A DNA stretch of 64,000 nt from Nannobrachium achirus (Eukaryota > Chordata > Actinopteri > Myctophiformes > Myctophidae), in NCBI GenBank assembly GCA_963921795.1, contig OY997642.1:60532409-60596408 (forward strand). Direction: 5' to 3'. Below are positions 23,291 to 36,621 of the stretch, in pieces. The stretch's first letter is position 1. The number at the start of each line of letters is the position of its first letter. A program made the translations under genes and the position numbers. The notes under the pieces were generated by a model. It saw only the letters and a program-made list of their open reading frames with translations, did not search any database and was not told the DNA's origin.

Positions 23291-23756
23291 CTGCAACTAA
23301 CCTAACCTAACACACACTATGTGTTAATGTTGATCAATATAATAATGTAAAAATACAAAGTTAAGTAGACCTAAGTAAGAAATAGTAAATACATTGTAAT
23401 AATACATTGAAGGGGAAATGTAGGAAAACAAATGCAACTCAGCATTGAATTTATGGCAAACATTTTGCTACTCAACCCTTTCCAAATAATATACAATTAA
23501 GAAGTGGGATGTTCCACTTAGTAAGAGAAAGAATTAATGACATATATTTTTTTTTAAAGCTAGAAGACTCACCTATTATAGTAACCATGTGAATTGCTAA
23601 TAATGTTATGGGTCAGATGTGTAAAGATCTATCACATTGTATTGTTCTTTTCAGACTCAACAATTATAATGATGATGTTACTTAAATGCTGATCAATGTG
23701 TGAATCTGGCTCTTATCAGGTGTGTGTTTTCTCTCCCTGTCCTGTGCTGTCCTCAG

Positions 23757-24649
<893 letters not shown>

Positions 24650-24759
24650 TAATTATTATCTTTGTAATGTATGGTCTTCTTACCCTGTGGGCCTTGAGCC
24701 TGTAATAAAGTATTGCTGTGCAGTGTGAGTGTCTGATTGCATGTGATCAGATAAATACA

Positions 24760-26132
24760 CAACAGAGGCCTTTTTTGCTCTGTCCTGTTATTTTACTATT
24801 TATAATGAATGTCACTAATACAATACAGGAGAAGGCAGATTTATGTATGTATGTAATGTATTTATTTTTAATTGGACATGATAGAAGCAATGCATCCAAA
24901 CTAATCATTGTAGTATTTAGGACCACAATAACAAGGAGTAGTCAGGACTTTATGTTATCATTCTAGCCTAGATGTGATTGTACATTTGTGCTGTTTACAT
25001 TTTTGTCTCATAAATTATTATACTTGAATCTTGAACCAAACTAACCTGACATGATTTAACATAGGTAATCCACTAAGCCTACTAGGTTTTATACTGTGTG
25101 ATGTGGTGGACATTTCTGTAGATTACGAGTTGATTGGGCAATGTCCATGTCTAGGCCACATATATTGTTATGTTAATATGCTTTAACTACTTAGAAACTG
25201 GCACCCATTGGTCATTATCAATTGAATAGGCTGATATAATGCTCTATTTCCCCTAGAGCAGCTACATAGTCTCAAATAGATCAAATAAATGATAATTGTC
25301 TGTTCTGTGAAAGATAAGAGTATGTTGTAACTGTCTGTCCAATGGCAGCTGTGAGTTAGGTCATGTTTTGTGTTCCTTTAACCTAACTCTTTGAATTAGC
25401 TTGGCTCTCTTAACTCATGAATGCAAAAGCAGTCTTCTAAAGTAACCATAACAATGAATTTGCCTTTTAAATCATGTTAAACCACAAAGCAATAAAACAC
25501 TTAGCTTCAACTCAAAATAGTAACCTTGACTTAATGTCTAGTGAACAAATGGACTCTTTAGCAACAAGAAAAGGCACACAATAACTCCACACAACTGAGT
25601 TTTATATAGAAATAAATATTTATAGAAAATGTAAACAGTAAGTATAAATAAATGGATGGATGGATGGATGGATGGATGGATGGATGGATGGATAGATCTC
25701 AGAGTCACAATTATAATAATTTGTGAGCCTACACACTCACACAGACCCTAAAAGCCAGCGAAATGAAATACTACCTAAGTTAACCTTAACTTGTGTCAGA
25801 CTTGAATTCAAATGCAAGAGCAGCTTTATATAAATGTAGTAGTAGTAGTGTTATGAGAGGGAAGGTGATGTTTGTTCAGACTAGCAGGGACTTAGGTGGG
25901 ACAGTTAACAAAGCATTATCCAGTTTCTGTCTATTGTTGATCCCTCCCCCCACCACCACCCTGATTGGTCCATCAGAGTCATTGTGAGTATTTAACATGG
26001 CTCTGTTTTAGCTCCATGACACAGTCATGACACAGTTCCATGTGTGCAAGTTCCTGAGGCTGAACTCTCTTCTGGACTAAAGGTGAAGTATAAATAAATA
26101 GATGGATAGATAGATGGATAGATGGATAGATG

Positions 26133-26185
<53 letters not shown>

Positions 26186-26861
26186 TAAGTAGGTTGATGC
26201 ACCAATTGATGCAGGTCAGAGTTGTCATATCTAAAAAAGAAGGTAACATTTGAATTCCCCATCAAAAAATACATACAATAGACATCCAATTTGTTTTTGA
26301 GATGGATAGGGTACAATTGGCAATTATAAAATACCAATTGATGCAGGTTAGAGTTGTCCTATCCCAAAAAGAAGGTAATATTTGAATTCTCCATCAAAAA
26401 ATACGTACAATAGACATCCAATTTGTTTTTTAGATGGATAGGGTACAATTGGCAATTATAAAATACCAATTGATGCAGGTTAGAGTTGTCCTATGCAAAA
26501 AAGAAGGTCATATTTGAATTCTCCATCAAAAAATACATACAATAGACACCTTTTTTTTTCTTTTTCGCTGCCTTTTTTTCGCGACCTCGTCCATGGACCC
26601 GTCCACGGCCGGCCGTTTGCGTCCACGGCCGGCCGTTTGCGTCCACGGCCGCGGCCTCGTCCACGGCCGCGTCCACGGCCGCGTCCCCGGCCGTCTGCGT
26701 CCACGGCCGCGTCCACGGTCGCGTCCACGGCCGGGACGGCCGGCCGTTTGCGTCCGTGGACGCGGCCTCGCGTCCACGGACGTTTTTTTCGCGGCCGCGT
26801 CCATGGACGCGTCCACGGTCGCGTCCATGGACGTGGACGCGGCGGCCAGCGGCTGTCTCTC
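24760..26861 (-). repeat. Right arm of the long inverted repeat
   Basis: Reverse complement of 21240-23290 with small differences: the microsatellite length and unit (GATG/GATA) differ, and a few bases vary in the GC-rich end (for example GGTCGCG for GGCCGCG). Confidence 0.85.
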
Positions 26862-26920
26862 GCTTAGTGTTTTTGGGTCTTATTGGGATGTCTGGAAGCC
26901 ATCCCTCGAGGGAGGGGTAC

Positions 26921-27634
26921 TGTCAGGAAATGTCATGTTTTATTTTGTTGTACCTTTATTTGGTAGCTTTCACCTAGTGTTTCCTGTTTTTTGCCTGTTT
27001 ATTCTAGATAGATAGATAGATAGATAGATAGTAAGTAGGTTGATGCACCAATTGATGCAGGTCAGAGTTGTCATATCTAAAAAAGAAGGTAACATTTGAA
27101 TTCCCCATCAAAAAATACATACAATAGACATCCAATTTGTTTTTGAGATGGATAGGGTACAATTGGCAATTATAAAATACCAATTGATGCAGGTTAGAGT
27201 TGTCCTATGCAAAAAAGAAGGTCATATTTGAATTCTCCATCAAAAAATACATACAATAGACACCTTTTTTTTTCTTTTTCGCTGCCTTTTTTTCGCGACC
27301 TCGTCCATGGACCCGTCCACGGCCGGCCGTTTGCGTCCACGGCCGGCCGTTTGCGTCCACGGCCGCGGCCTCGTCCACGGCCGCGTCCACGGCCGCGTCC
27401 CCGGCCGTCTGCGTCCACGGCCGCGTCCACGGTCGCGTCCACGGCCGGGACGGCCGGCCGTTTGCGTCCGTGGACGCGGCCTCGCGTCCACGGACGTTTT
27501 TTTCGCGGCCGCGTCCATGGACGCGTCCACGGTCGCGTCCATGGACGTGGACGCGGCGGCCAGCGGCTGTCTCTCGCTTAGTGTTTTTGGGTCTTATTGG
27601 GATGTCTGGAAGCCATCCCTCGAGGGAGGGGTAC
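26921..27634 (+). repeat. 714-bp tandem duplication at the right end of the nest
   Basis: Sequence from 27,004 to 27,634 repeats about 26,140-26,920 (GATA tract, 118-bp units minus one, GC-rich end, LTR internal tail) at an offset of 714 bp. It is preceded by an 84-base LTR start (26921-27004) that breaks off into the GATA tract. The nest therefore has a partial third LTR. Either a tandem duplication or an assembly error could produce this. Confidence 0.8.
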
Positions 27635-28075
27635 TGTCAGGAAATGTCATGTTTTATTTTGTTGTACCTTTATTTGGTAGCTTTCACCTAGTGTTTCCTG
27701 TTTTTTGCCTGTTTATTCTTGTCTTACCTACTAGTGATTGTCAGTTATCTCCACCTGTGTCCTGTTAGTCTCCCTGCCAATCCCTGTGTTGATTTGTTTT
27801 TGAGTTCACCTGTGTCAGTTAGTCCAGAGTCTATTTAAATCCTGTGTTTGTGTTTGCTCCTTGCCAGATTATTAGTTATTGTCATGTGTGAGTATTGTCC
27901 TGATTGTTCCTGATACTATTTTGTCATTAGTTTAGTTTTCCCAGTTTAGTTCAGTTTCCCAGTGTGCTCCTTTGTGTTCCATGTTTATTATTAAATATTC
28001 GTGAATTTAGACCGTTCTACCTCTGTCTCATTCGTTTCTGCACTTGGGTCCAGTCTCCTGTCTCACATCCTGACA
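27635..28075 (+). repeat. 3' LTR
   Basis: 441 bp, same ends as the 5' LTR; followed by the CTAAA duplication and the continuation of the gene 2 3' flank. Confidence 0.85.
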
Positions 28076-28237
28076 CTAAACTGAAGGAATGAAGAGACAA
28101 GACGTCTGTAACTTTCCTGTTCTACCCCGGATTCCAACCCGGGTCTCCTGTGCAAGACATTTTTAAACACTTATCTAACAGAGCCTGCCTGCTTGCTCAG
28201 GGGAGAATGTTTTACCTGTAAACCAGTTGTGTCCAAC

Positions 28238-29347
28238 AGTGATGTCATTACGTGCGCGTCCCGCGTCTCTGACGCATTCACGTTGCCTAGAGACGCATTC
28301 ACGTCAGTGTTCTGGGGTCCCACGGACGCATCACCTCCATTGGAAAATAACTTGGAATAAAAAAAGAAACTGAAAAAGTATCCAATTAAAATATAACTTA
28401 CAAATGTAAACGTTTGCTGACGGCGTCACGTGTATTTTCCGACAGCATTAAATTCATGATATTGTATTTATTATGTTAGTGTATACTGAGTGAGTCTGCT
28501 CACTGCTCAGACAGCGACCCCGCCTCCTCTCCCCCTGTCCTCTTCATCCTCTTCATTCAATAACAACTGGATGCACGCGCTATAGTTAGTTTATAGATGT
28601 GGTGGACATTGGACAACGTGTTGAAGCCACACAGGTCTTCATTGCGTCTTTACAACAATAGCGACGATTAACGCCGTGGTGAACATGGTCAAATAACCTT
28701 TATTGGCTCAACTACAACACGGAGGAAGCAAGCTAGCCTAGCATGTATGCTATCTGAGACAGTATGTATGTAGCCTAGGCTGCCTAACTGTTTGATTGAT
28801 TATAGCGTTTTCGTGGCGGCGCCGTCCCTGTGGTGGTCCGCCGGGGCCGCGGACCACCGCGGCCGCCTGTGCCTTGCCCTCCCGCATCCATAGAGGGGCG
28901 GCACGTCCCTCTATGATCAACCGTTCAAAACAAAAGTAGCCGATCTACAAGCAATCCCAATCTACTGTTTTTGACCCAGTCCACTGGTTCTCTGTACAGC
29001 AGAGCAAACACAAGCACGGCAGATAGCATTTCCCCCATTCCATAGAAGCAGTAACAGTACAAACAGGATACATCTCACTGAGAAGATCCATATATTATCG
29101 ATGTATATAAAATAACAGGTGGCTGTTGATTATGAAGACTCGGTAAAAGCTTCTATCTGCGCCCCCAAGTGGTCAACATCCGATATTACCGGTGAACATA
29201 ACCATAATAACCAATTCAATGCACTTTGTCCAAAATGACATGACGTGTTGAATTTTTGTGGGACCCATAAAATATCCCTGGGACGCATCCGAAAGACACT
29301 CCTTGGGTCCCGGGACTCATTACATTAAAAACCTATTAACATCACTG
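28238..29347. mobile_element. Non-autonomous hAT-like element in the gene 2 3' flank
   Basis: A 1110-bp insertion absent after genes 3 and 4. Ends are AGTGATGTCATTA and (reversed) AGTGATGTTAATA, and GTCCAAC is duplicated on both sides (28231-28237 and 29348-29354). Subterminal GGGACGCAT-like repeats lie at both ends. It includes a half of the GATCTACAAGC motif at about 28937. No transposase is seen. Confidence 0.7.
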
Positions 29348-29538
29348 GTCCAACGGTAGAGTATTAGCATACTGTACCATACAGATGTACTAGTTCTATT
29401 GTATTAACATAGAGACTGGACAACATAATACTGTAATTCACTACAAAAGAAAGGAACATAGTTCAGCTTTACCAGCAGACAGTGGCTCTACAGGAATGGA
29501 ATGGATGGTTTTCTTCTTCTAATGTATTTACTTGCATC

Positions 29539-29544
29539 AATAAA
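29539..29544 (+). terminator. Displaced poly(A) signal of the gene 2 flank
   Basis: AATAAA in the same context as after genes 1, 3 and 4, but separated from the gene 2 stop by the LTR and hAT-like insertions. Confidence 0.4.
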
Positions 29545-29652
29545 ATGAACAAATACATCCTTGTTGTAATGATTCAGTCTGGGTGATTCAGAGTGGACAG
29601 AGTGTCATGTCCACCTGCAACAACACTTTACAACAGATCACCTCCTATAGGT

Positions 29653-29896
29653 CAGTGGTTCTCAACCTGTGGGTCGGGACCCCCAGGAGGGTCCCCACAT
29701 GATTTATGTGTGGAAAAAGAAAGACAAGAAAAGGACCAGTACTGCATCAAACTTAATTTACTATCAAAAAGTTAAAATCATTGGCCACATTGTCAAATAA
29801 TAAGAAAGAGGCAAACAATTTGAAGAGCTTGTAGATTGTAGATTGTAGAAATGTGATCATTTTGGGGGGTCAGCCTGAAAAGGTTGAGAACCTCTG
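29653..29896. mobile_element. Small hAT element, gene 2 flank
   Basis: 244 bp with ends CAGTGGTTCTCAACCTG and AGGTTGAGAACCTCTG. The flanking 8-mers CTATAGGT and CTATAGCC match at six positions. The same element follows gene 4 at 55540-55776. Confidence 0.8.
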
Positions 29897-30785
29897 CTAT
29901 AGCCGACTCCCCATCCCCAGTCATTTGGAAGGAAACCCAAAGCTACTGTAGAGTTCTACTGTGTTACTGCAATGATTACATTTCATAGCAGTGCATTCAT
30001 GGTGTCTCATGTAATTCTTCTGCTATATAGTACACAGTCTCTTGCTATGCATGTACTTTACGGTGTCCGTGTATATACATTAAAGGTGTTTAATTGAGCT
30101 TAAATCCTTGATGGGAAACAACATTTCCATTAAAGGTAGGGTATAAGTCAGTCACAGGGGCATAGTTCTGCCGATTTAAAATGACTCCAATACGGAAGTA
30201 AAACTTCCTATGATTGGCCGCTAGATGCGCTGTTTTCCCCCATTAATTTTCCCGTTTTGTTTTCTAACCTTAATTAACATTTTCATGAATACTGTATGGT
30301 TCCTATCGCTAGTTAGAAATTGCCTTTCAATCACCATCATATTCGTTTTGTCGAAATGTGGTCCAATTTATTTTAAAATAAATGATAAAGTTGCGGGGGG
30401 CATGGCCAACTAAACTGATACCAGCCGGCTGTGTTCTTCTTCGTGTGCTGTATTTCGGGAGGCTCCGACCACATTCTCCCATGTATCCCTGCGGTTGCAC
30501 GTGACCGTTGGCAGCCAATAGCATCTCTGATGCCTTTACAATTCTATGATGGCGACACCCATTCCAAGGGGTAGAAAGGGCCATTTGCGCTGCAGAGAAA
30601 CCAATGGCTTTGCATCGTCCATATTTTTCTACAGTCTATGGTCAGTCAGCCACCTGTCCTCTATTGGTCATGTATTTATGTCCCGATTAGGGAGTCTTTG
30701 TATACACGGCAGTGGCTTCACCCAACTGTCATTTTTGAGCTGTATGACTATGAGCCGAGATCAGGAGATGATTGAGTGTAAGGAT
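29897..30785. other. Intergenic sequence shared by both A-B units
   Basis: No gene is recognised. It matches about 55,777-56,716. Gene 4's copy has a long poly-C/G tract at 56110-56136 where this copy does not. Confidence 0.5.
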
Positions 30786-31145
30786 GTACAGTATGTTGAT
30801 AAACAAATAAATCTGGCGTCTGAAACAAACCGTCATTTAAATAACACCCACATATGGCACCTGTTAATGCAATATTAAAGCGATACTGTGCACAACCCCC
30901 GCAGGACAGATCTCTGACACTTTACCTGGCATGGCAGAATGTATCTGGCCTTGATCCAAGTGAACCAGACAACGCATTGCACCGTCGCCCGCCCAATGGA
31001 TATTTCTTTTTTGGAACATGCACTCCTACATTGTTTACGAGTGGGATTATCATAGATCAGCCTATCGTGATAGCCTATCATGTGGGAACTGGGAATAATC
31101 TTTGTCAAACTATATGTTATAATTGGAATACATATTGAATATCAT
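30786..31145 (+). pseudogene. Relic resembling lectin gene intron 2
   Basis: From AATCTGGCGTCTG and CATTTAAATAAC, through TGCACAACCC-CGCAGGACAG and TTTACCTGGCATG, to GGAACATGCACTCCTACATTG and AATAATCTTTGTCAAACTA, the stretch follows intron 2 of the lectin genes in order. No exon 2 or exon 3 coding sequence was found beside it. It may be the ghost of a further lectin copy. The gene 4 flank keeps only the first part (56717-56835), cut by a transposase fragment. Confidence 0.55.
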
Positions 31146-31296
31146 CAACCATCACCATGCAGAGATTCAGGTGTCACAGCCAGGTTTGCTTATTTAGCCC
31201 ATGGGTCAGACCCATCTTTTTTTTTGGATATCGGTACCATTAGAGCTGGCAAAGGTTGCATATGATTTTTTCTATTGCTACATGTCTGTAGTTTAT

Positions 31297-32335
31297 GATA
31301 CTAGAGCGGGCGGCCCAGCGTCTAGTCGGCGACCTGGCCAACTCGGAACAATGTAAATAGGGAATGAATGCCCCGCCCTTTAATGCAAACCCCATTATAC
31401 CTGTTGTCATAGGACCCGTTTTGACCATCTGTTTGCCTGTGTCCATTTATGCCCATATATGGAGATATCTGTTATCTGTCTGTCTGTCAGCGTCCATTTT
31501 ATGTCCATATATGGAGATCACTGCAGATATAGTTCTGGGTCCATTTTATGCCCATATATGCCCATATATGGAGATATCTGTCTATTTGCGTCCATTTCAC
31601 GCCCATATATGGAGATCTCTGAATCTGTCTGTCTGTGTCCCTTTATGCCCTTATATGGAGATCTTTGTGATTCTGCGTAAATTTTATGCCCATATATGCC
31701 ATTTGCGTCCATATAGTTCTGGGTCCATTTTATGCCCATATATGCCCATATATGGAGATATCTGTCTATTTGCGTCCATTTCACGCCCATATATGGAGAT
31801 CTCTGAATCTGTCTGTCTGTGTCCCTTTATCCATTTTATGCCCATATATGGGGGCATTCATTTTATGCCCATATATGGAGAACGCGCGTGCCCGTGGGAC
31901 GAACGGTTCTCATATGGGGGCATTCATTTTATGCCCATATATGGAGAACGCGCGTGCCCGTGGGACGAACGGTTCTCGAGATACGCGGATTACCTACATA
32001 CATACACACTCACAGAGATTTTTTGTTGACTCATGTGGCGTACGTGATGTCAGAGCCTTTTATGAAGTGATGTCACAATGAGTCAGAGCTTTCGCCGATT
32101 TCCTCAGAAACAGCCTGATGTCAACAATCAACCCCGCATAAGGAGATTCCGAACGTTTCGCGCCGGTTTGGGAAAACCGCGCGTCGGGTCGGGTCGAGAC
32201 CCGGCACTGCACTCCGTGCCACGGCGGGGAACGCGCGTGCCGAATCTGAAGCCGGTGGGACGAACGGTTCTCGAGATACGCGGATTACAAACACACACAC
32301 ACGCACGCAGAGACTTCTCGCATTTATAGATAGAT
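31297..32335. mobile_element. Insertion rich in CCATATATGG repeats
   Basis: This stretch is missing from the otherwise parallel region after gene 4 (57575-57615). About ten copies of CCATATATGG or CCTTATATGG occur between 31444 and 31950. A second part (31880-32300) has two or three repeats of GGGACGAACGGTTCTCGAGA followed by TACGCGGATTAC. No coding sequence is supported; class unknown, possibly the 3' part of a LINE. Confidence 0.55.
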
Positions 32336-32647
32336 GATAGCAATGTCAAAATAGTTGCTGATAACTTGTTTTCAGCCCATATACAGTATCTGGTAAAAGT
32401 GGTATAGGCTAGTACAGTCATGACTCAGCAACTAATGAGTTGATTTAGATGATTCTCCTATCAAAATACATAGTATGTTTTCTGGGGTGCTGAGTTGTTT
32501 TATGAGGTAAAGCAATTCAAGTTCAGTGCCAGTTCATGTCAATATGTATGTTAAAGTTCAATGTAAAGGTCATTTTGAAGCCAAAATTGTCACGTCTTGG
32601 CCTTGACTTTTATGTTGACCGTGTCCTCAATTATACCTGTTTTCTAG

Positions 32648-32684
32648 TAACCTGACTGCCGCCTATCTGGCGGCAGTCAGGTTA
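32648..32684. mobile_element. 37-bp hairpin insertion with 9-bp duplication
   Basis: The insert is a perfect hairpin with 16-bp arms (TAACCTGACTGCCGCC) and loop TATCT. GTTTTCTAG is present on both sides (32639-32647 and 32685-32693). The gene 4 flank has a single GTTTTCTAG and no hairpin (about 57911). Confidence 0.8.
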
Positions 32685-33201
32685 GTTTTCTAGCAAATAA
32701 ACAACTGATTAGCTAAATAGTTTTTCCTTTTTTTTATATTCCAAGTATATGACATTTTGATGAACTACTGTACCGGTTATGAACTACACCAGTAAGACGC
32801 CATAAGGGCGAGAAGCTACCCGGTCGCGACTGACACAATATGTCCATATATGGGCATTCCCCAGATATGGGCTTAATATTGATGACATCAGGGATCTCCA
32901 TGGGCAAATGAATTCTGTCTTGGCGATATATGGAGCGTGACATGAGGCATGACTGACTGAACTGCAAGTCTCTTTCTCATCAGAACGGTCCTGTTCAACT
33001 GTGGGCATTGAAGGTACTTGTTTTGTACAGTTCTGGAGTTTGCTCAACCCATTGCTAAGACACTGCAGAGGTCTGTGCATCTCAACCCATTGCTAAGACA
33101 CTGCAGAGGTCTGTACATCTCAACCCATTGCTAAGACACTGCAGAGGTCTATGCATCTCAACCCATTGCTAAGACAACAGCAGTTAGGAAGTGCACATAA
33201 G

Positions 33202-34292
33202 TAGGGGTGTAACGATATAGTAACTGCATCGAAATATCGTTTTTAATTAAACAAATCGAAGTGAAAACACCTAAAATCATATAGTATTGTTTAAATTTGT
33301 ATCGAATCAAATCGGCAGTGCAAATAATCGATTGTATCGATAGTAACTACTTGTGCATTGTATTTAGCATTTTTAAGAAGAAAAAATGAAAAGGAGGGGT
33401 TTAATTACTTTTCCTTTCCATATAGCTAAACTGGTCTATCGATAAATGTGTGTAATGTCAATGTTCATGGCAAGGTGCAGGTTTGTCCATAATGTGTTCA
33501 AATAAAATGTCCATGTATTTGCCCGATAATCGCTGTTTTTACTTATTTATATACATAATAATACATGTTTCCCTTAAAAACCTGCACTATCCACACTTTT
33601 CACACAGATTTAATTTCTTTGCTAAATAGTTACTACGTATATCGATTTTCAATCATTGAATCGAATCGTATATCGTATCGCCATGAATGAACCCATATCG
33701 TCTGATGGTAATATTTTTATATTCCATAAGAATAGACAGTTTCCCCCAAGATATTAAAGTACTCGCACACAAGAAATGAGTCCACACAGTGTAAATCTCT
33801 GTTTCTGTAAATGTATTCAAGTTAGAATGTCCAGTACAGTACAATAAATGTTTCTCTTTTCTTTCTCAATCTGAATCTGAATACAATGTAACATCATTTT
33901 ACAAAATAATATACTTCAGTAGGCACAGGGAAAATAGATTTGTCAAGCATTCATTGGACAGTTAAACATAACAATAGATATCAGATGTTTTCCTTGTCTT
34001 GGGCCCAGTAGCAGACGGACAAGGCCAGATATGGCTTGGCATTATCCAATTTGTTATCCAGTGTCCTGGGCATTATGACCTGATTGACATCCTGCAGTGG
34101 AGACATTCTCATCACGTGCATTAGTTATCAGATCAAAACAAAATAACCGTGTCACTTTTAACACTGAAGTTGGTGTTTTAAATATAATAGATATTAAAAT
34201 GGTTTTAACCCAACATCGTCCATGTATCGTATCGTCAACCATGTATCGTGATATGTATCGAATCGCTATTAAAATGTATTGTTACACCCCTA
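33202..34292. mobile_element. hAT-like element, gene 2 flank
   Basis: Ends TAGGGGTGTAACGATA and TTGTTACACCCCTA are flanked by the 8-bp duplication CACATAAG (33194-33201 and 34293-34300). Many TATCGAATCG-like motifs lie near the ends. A further insertion of about 500 bp (roughly 33700-34215) separates CATATCGTC from CATGTATCG, which are adjacent in the related element after gene 4 (58709-59287). Confidence 0.8.
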
Positions 34293-34823
34293 CACATAAG
34301 CCAAAAAGTCAAGGACTACATCTGGTGCAGGGGCTGTGTGCATCCAGTGAATTGCTAACTGTCCACCATCAACAGTTGTCCATCCACTCTGTATGGGATC
34401 TGGTGCAGACGGGTGAGTCTGCAGAGAGCATCTCCATATTGTATTCTCCCTTTAAGGTGAACAGGTGTCATATGTTGACGAGAAAGGTTTTGGATTCCAT
34501 GTGAAGGTGTGTGTTGTCAGGTGTGCTAAACCTGACAGCCAAACATGTTAAATAAACAGATTAAATACATTCAATAAACTGGCTGAGGAGTCGGACAGAT
34601 TTACTTGAGTTCTAGTTTTCTGTAAAAAAAAATCTACGTATCTTTAATAGTTGTGCTTTAAAAAGAAAACAAAGTCTTTGAACATTGTTGATTGATTCCA
34701 TAAGTATAGGTGTGATGCAAGGTGTGCGTGCTAATGGAATGATGGAGGAATGAACCTGACAGGCAAAACGGATACATTATAATTGAATAATGGAAAGCCC
34801 AATGCATTCCACTGTCCGTGGGG

Positions 34824-35190
34824 GGCATGATGGCGCAGTGGTTAACGCTTCGCCTCACAGCTAGAAGGTCCTGGGTTCGATTCCCGCCGGGGGAAGCTGT
34901 GGGCACTGGGGGCGTGTTCCTCCCTCCGCATCATCAGCGCCCACACGCTGGGAGGGGTTGGCGATAGAGCCTTTCTGTGTGGAGTTTGCATGTTCTCCCC
35001 GTGTCTCCTAGGGCCCTCACAAAAACATGCAGTAGTCCTGGTTTCTAATACTACCTCCCCCTAGCCAGCCAGGTGCTCCCCAATTCCCCTGCGCGGCAGG
35101 GGGAGAGCGGAAACCAGGACTACAGGTTAGGTAGTTGGCACTGGGTGAAAAAATGGGTTGCAAAAAACGTGGGATGAAAAAGAAAAAAAA
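34824..35190 (+). mobile_element. tRNA-derived SINE upstream of gene 3
   Basis: The head has A box GGCGCAGTGGTTAACGC and B box GGTTCGATTCC. A conserved core includes GGAGTTTGCATGTTCTCCCC, as in V-SINE-type fish elements. The remainder to about 35190 contains an inverted AGTCCTGGTTTC / GGAAACCAGGACT pair and an A-rich end. Absent after gene 4. Confidence 0.75.
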
Positions 35191-35511
35191 AACAGCCCAT
35201 GCATAAGTCTGACATCTCATTACTCCTACGGTGGTTAGTTTTAGGTTCATGTATAGGTCACCATTTGGCGGAAGGAAGATTCAACATCAACGTCATGCAG
35301 ATTCCTAAACATCAATGTCAGGGTTAGAAACACCAGGAAGTGAGTTGTATGTTTTCCCGTATGTGATCACAGTATGCAGTCCAACTGGCTGCCTTTATCT
35401 GCAGGCTTACGGGAAAGAAGATGACACCATTTGGCAGAAGCACAAGGAAGTTTTTTGAAAATGGTGCGATTTCCGAGACGTATATGTGATCATCGTGACC
35501 CACATAAACAC

Positions 35512-35588
35512 TATATAAGAGCTGCTGCTCCCGCACTTCTACACTTCTACACACAGGAAGAAGCACAAGGCATCATTCTAGCTCTGAG
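35512..35588 (+). promoter_or_regulatory. Gene 3 TATA box and non-coding exon 1
   Basis: TATATAA at 35512-35518; exon 1 ends at 35588 before GTAGGAACC. The upstream flank contains the shared 'caatgtcagggttagaaac' block at about 35315. Confidence 0.7.
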
Positions 35589-35938
35589 GTAGGAACCTAT
35601 CCATTGTTTCATTAGACATGTTTAGTTTCTTTTGTTTGTTTGTTCATTGATTTACTTCAAACATTTTAACATAGCCTAAACAACCTTGGTAGTATATCAA
35701 GGTTGGGCCTACAAGTGCGTTTACAATGCATTATAATGCTATAATGCTTCATAATACTCATTATAAATGACGTGCATAAAAACATGTTAGCTGGAGTTTG
35801 GAGTTTGAATGAAAGTAGAATTATGTGCAGGATGTAATTCACATGTGAGGGGACTTCATTTAACTGACTAAAGGTTTTATTTATTTTTTTAAATTTAATT
35901 TAATAATAATAATAATAAACTCTCACACTTCTGTCAGG

Positions 35939-36214
35939 GGCCTTTTCCACCGGCAAAGAACCGGTTCCGGTTCTTTCTCCCGCTTATGGGATGAACCAGA
36001 GGTGAGCTTTTCCACCGAGAACCGGAGTTGGTTCCTAACCGTAAAGGTTGGTTCCGAACCGGTACCACAACATCCTTGGTTTTTGTGGTTCCAGAGCCAA
36101 ATCCTTGGCTCTGGTGGAAACGCTAGTCGGTTCGCAAGAGCGAACCAAGGTTCCCAAGAAAGTTGAACCGGCACTGGTTCTGGAACCGGTTCTTTGCCGG
36201 TGGAAAAGGCCCCT
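35939..36214. mobile_element. Short inverted-repeat element in gene 3 intron 1
   Basis: Ends GGGGCCTTTTCCACCGGCAA and TTGCCGGTGGAAAAGGCCCC form inverted repeats of about 30 bp including GAACCGG. TCAG flanks both sides; gene 2 has the empty site. A relative sits in gene 5 intron 2 (about 62817-62974). Confidence 0.75.
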
Positions 36215-36600
36215 CAGTGTGCCAGTGATCACTCTCCCCTGTGCCAATGTTGGCATTAAGGTTGCTCTAAATAAGATCGGTGGCAGGGTTGTTATGACTT
36301 CATCAGTAAATTATGTTTCTGTCTTCAATGATTCAAAATGCATCCGGCCCTACCCTTTCTGTGTCTATTTCATCTTCATTGTGTATCTCTTGTGTCTATC
36401 TCAAGCATTGTTTTATATGTGTTTTGTATTGAGAAAGAGTAGCCGAGCCCACATAGCAATGAATATATTGTATATTAGCTATTTTCACTATTTCTTAATC
36501 TTGCCCATATCATGATACAGGTGATGGTATTCCTGCTGACTCTCTCCTCCTCTCTCTTCTCTTTAACGTCTGTCTCTTTCTAGAGAAGGACGTGGTCTTC

Positions 36601-36621
36601 ATCATCATCATCATCATCATC
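36601..36621 (+). repeat. (ATC)7 run abutting the gene 3 start codon
   Basis: Seven ATC units directly before ATG 36622. Confidence 0.85.

Noticed and set aside
31364..32081. ORF with repeated CPYMEI/HIWR segments
   Set aside because: It reads the CCATATATGG repeat in three frames alike; no known domain.
34824..34905. Possible tRNA gene upstream of gene 3
   Set aside because: The tRNA-like head is joined to a V-SINE-type core, so it is a SINE.
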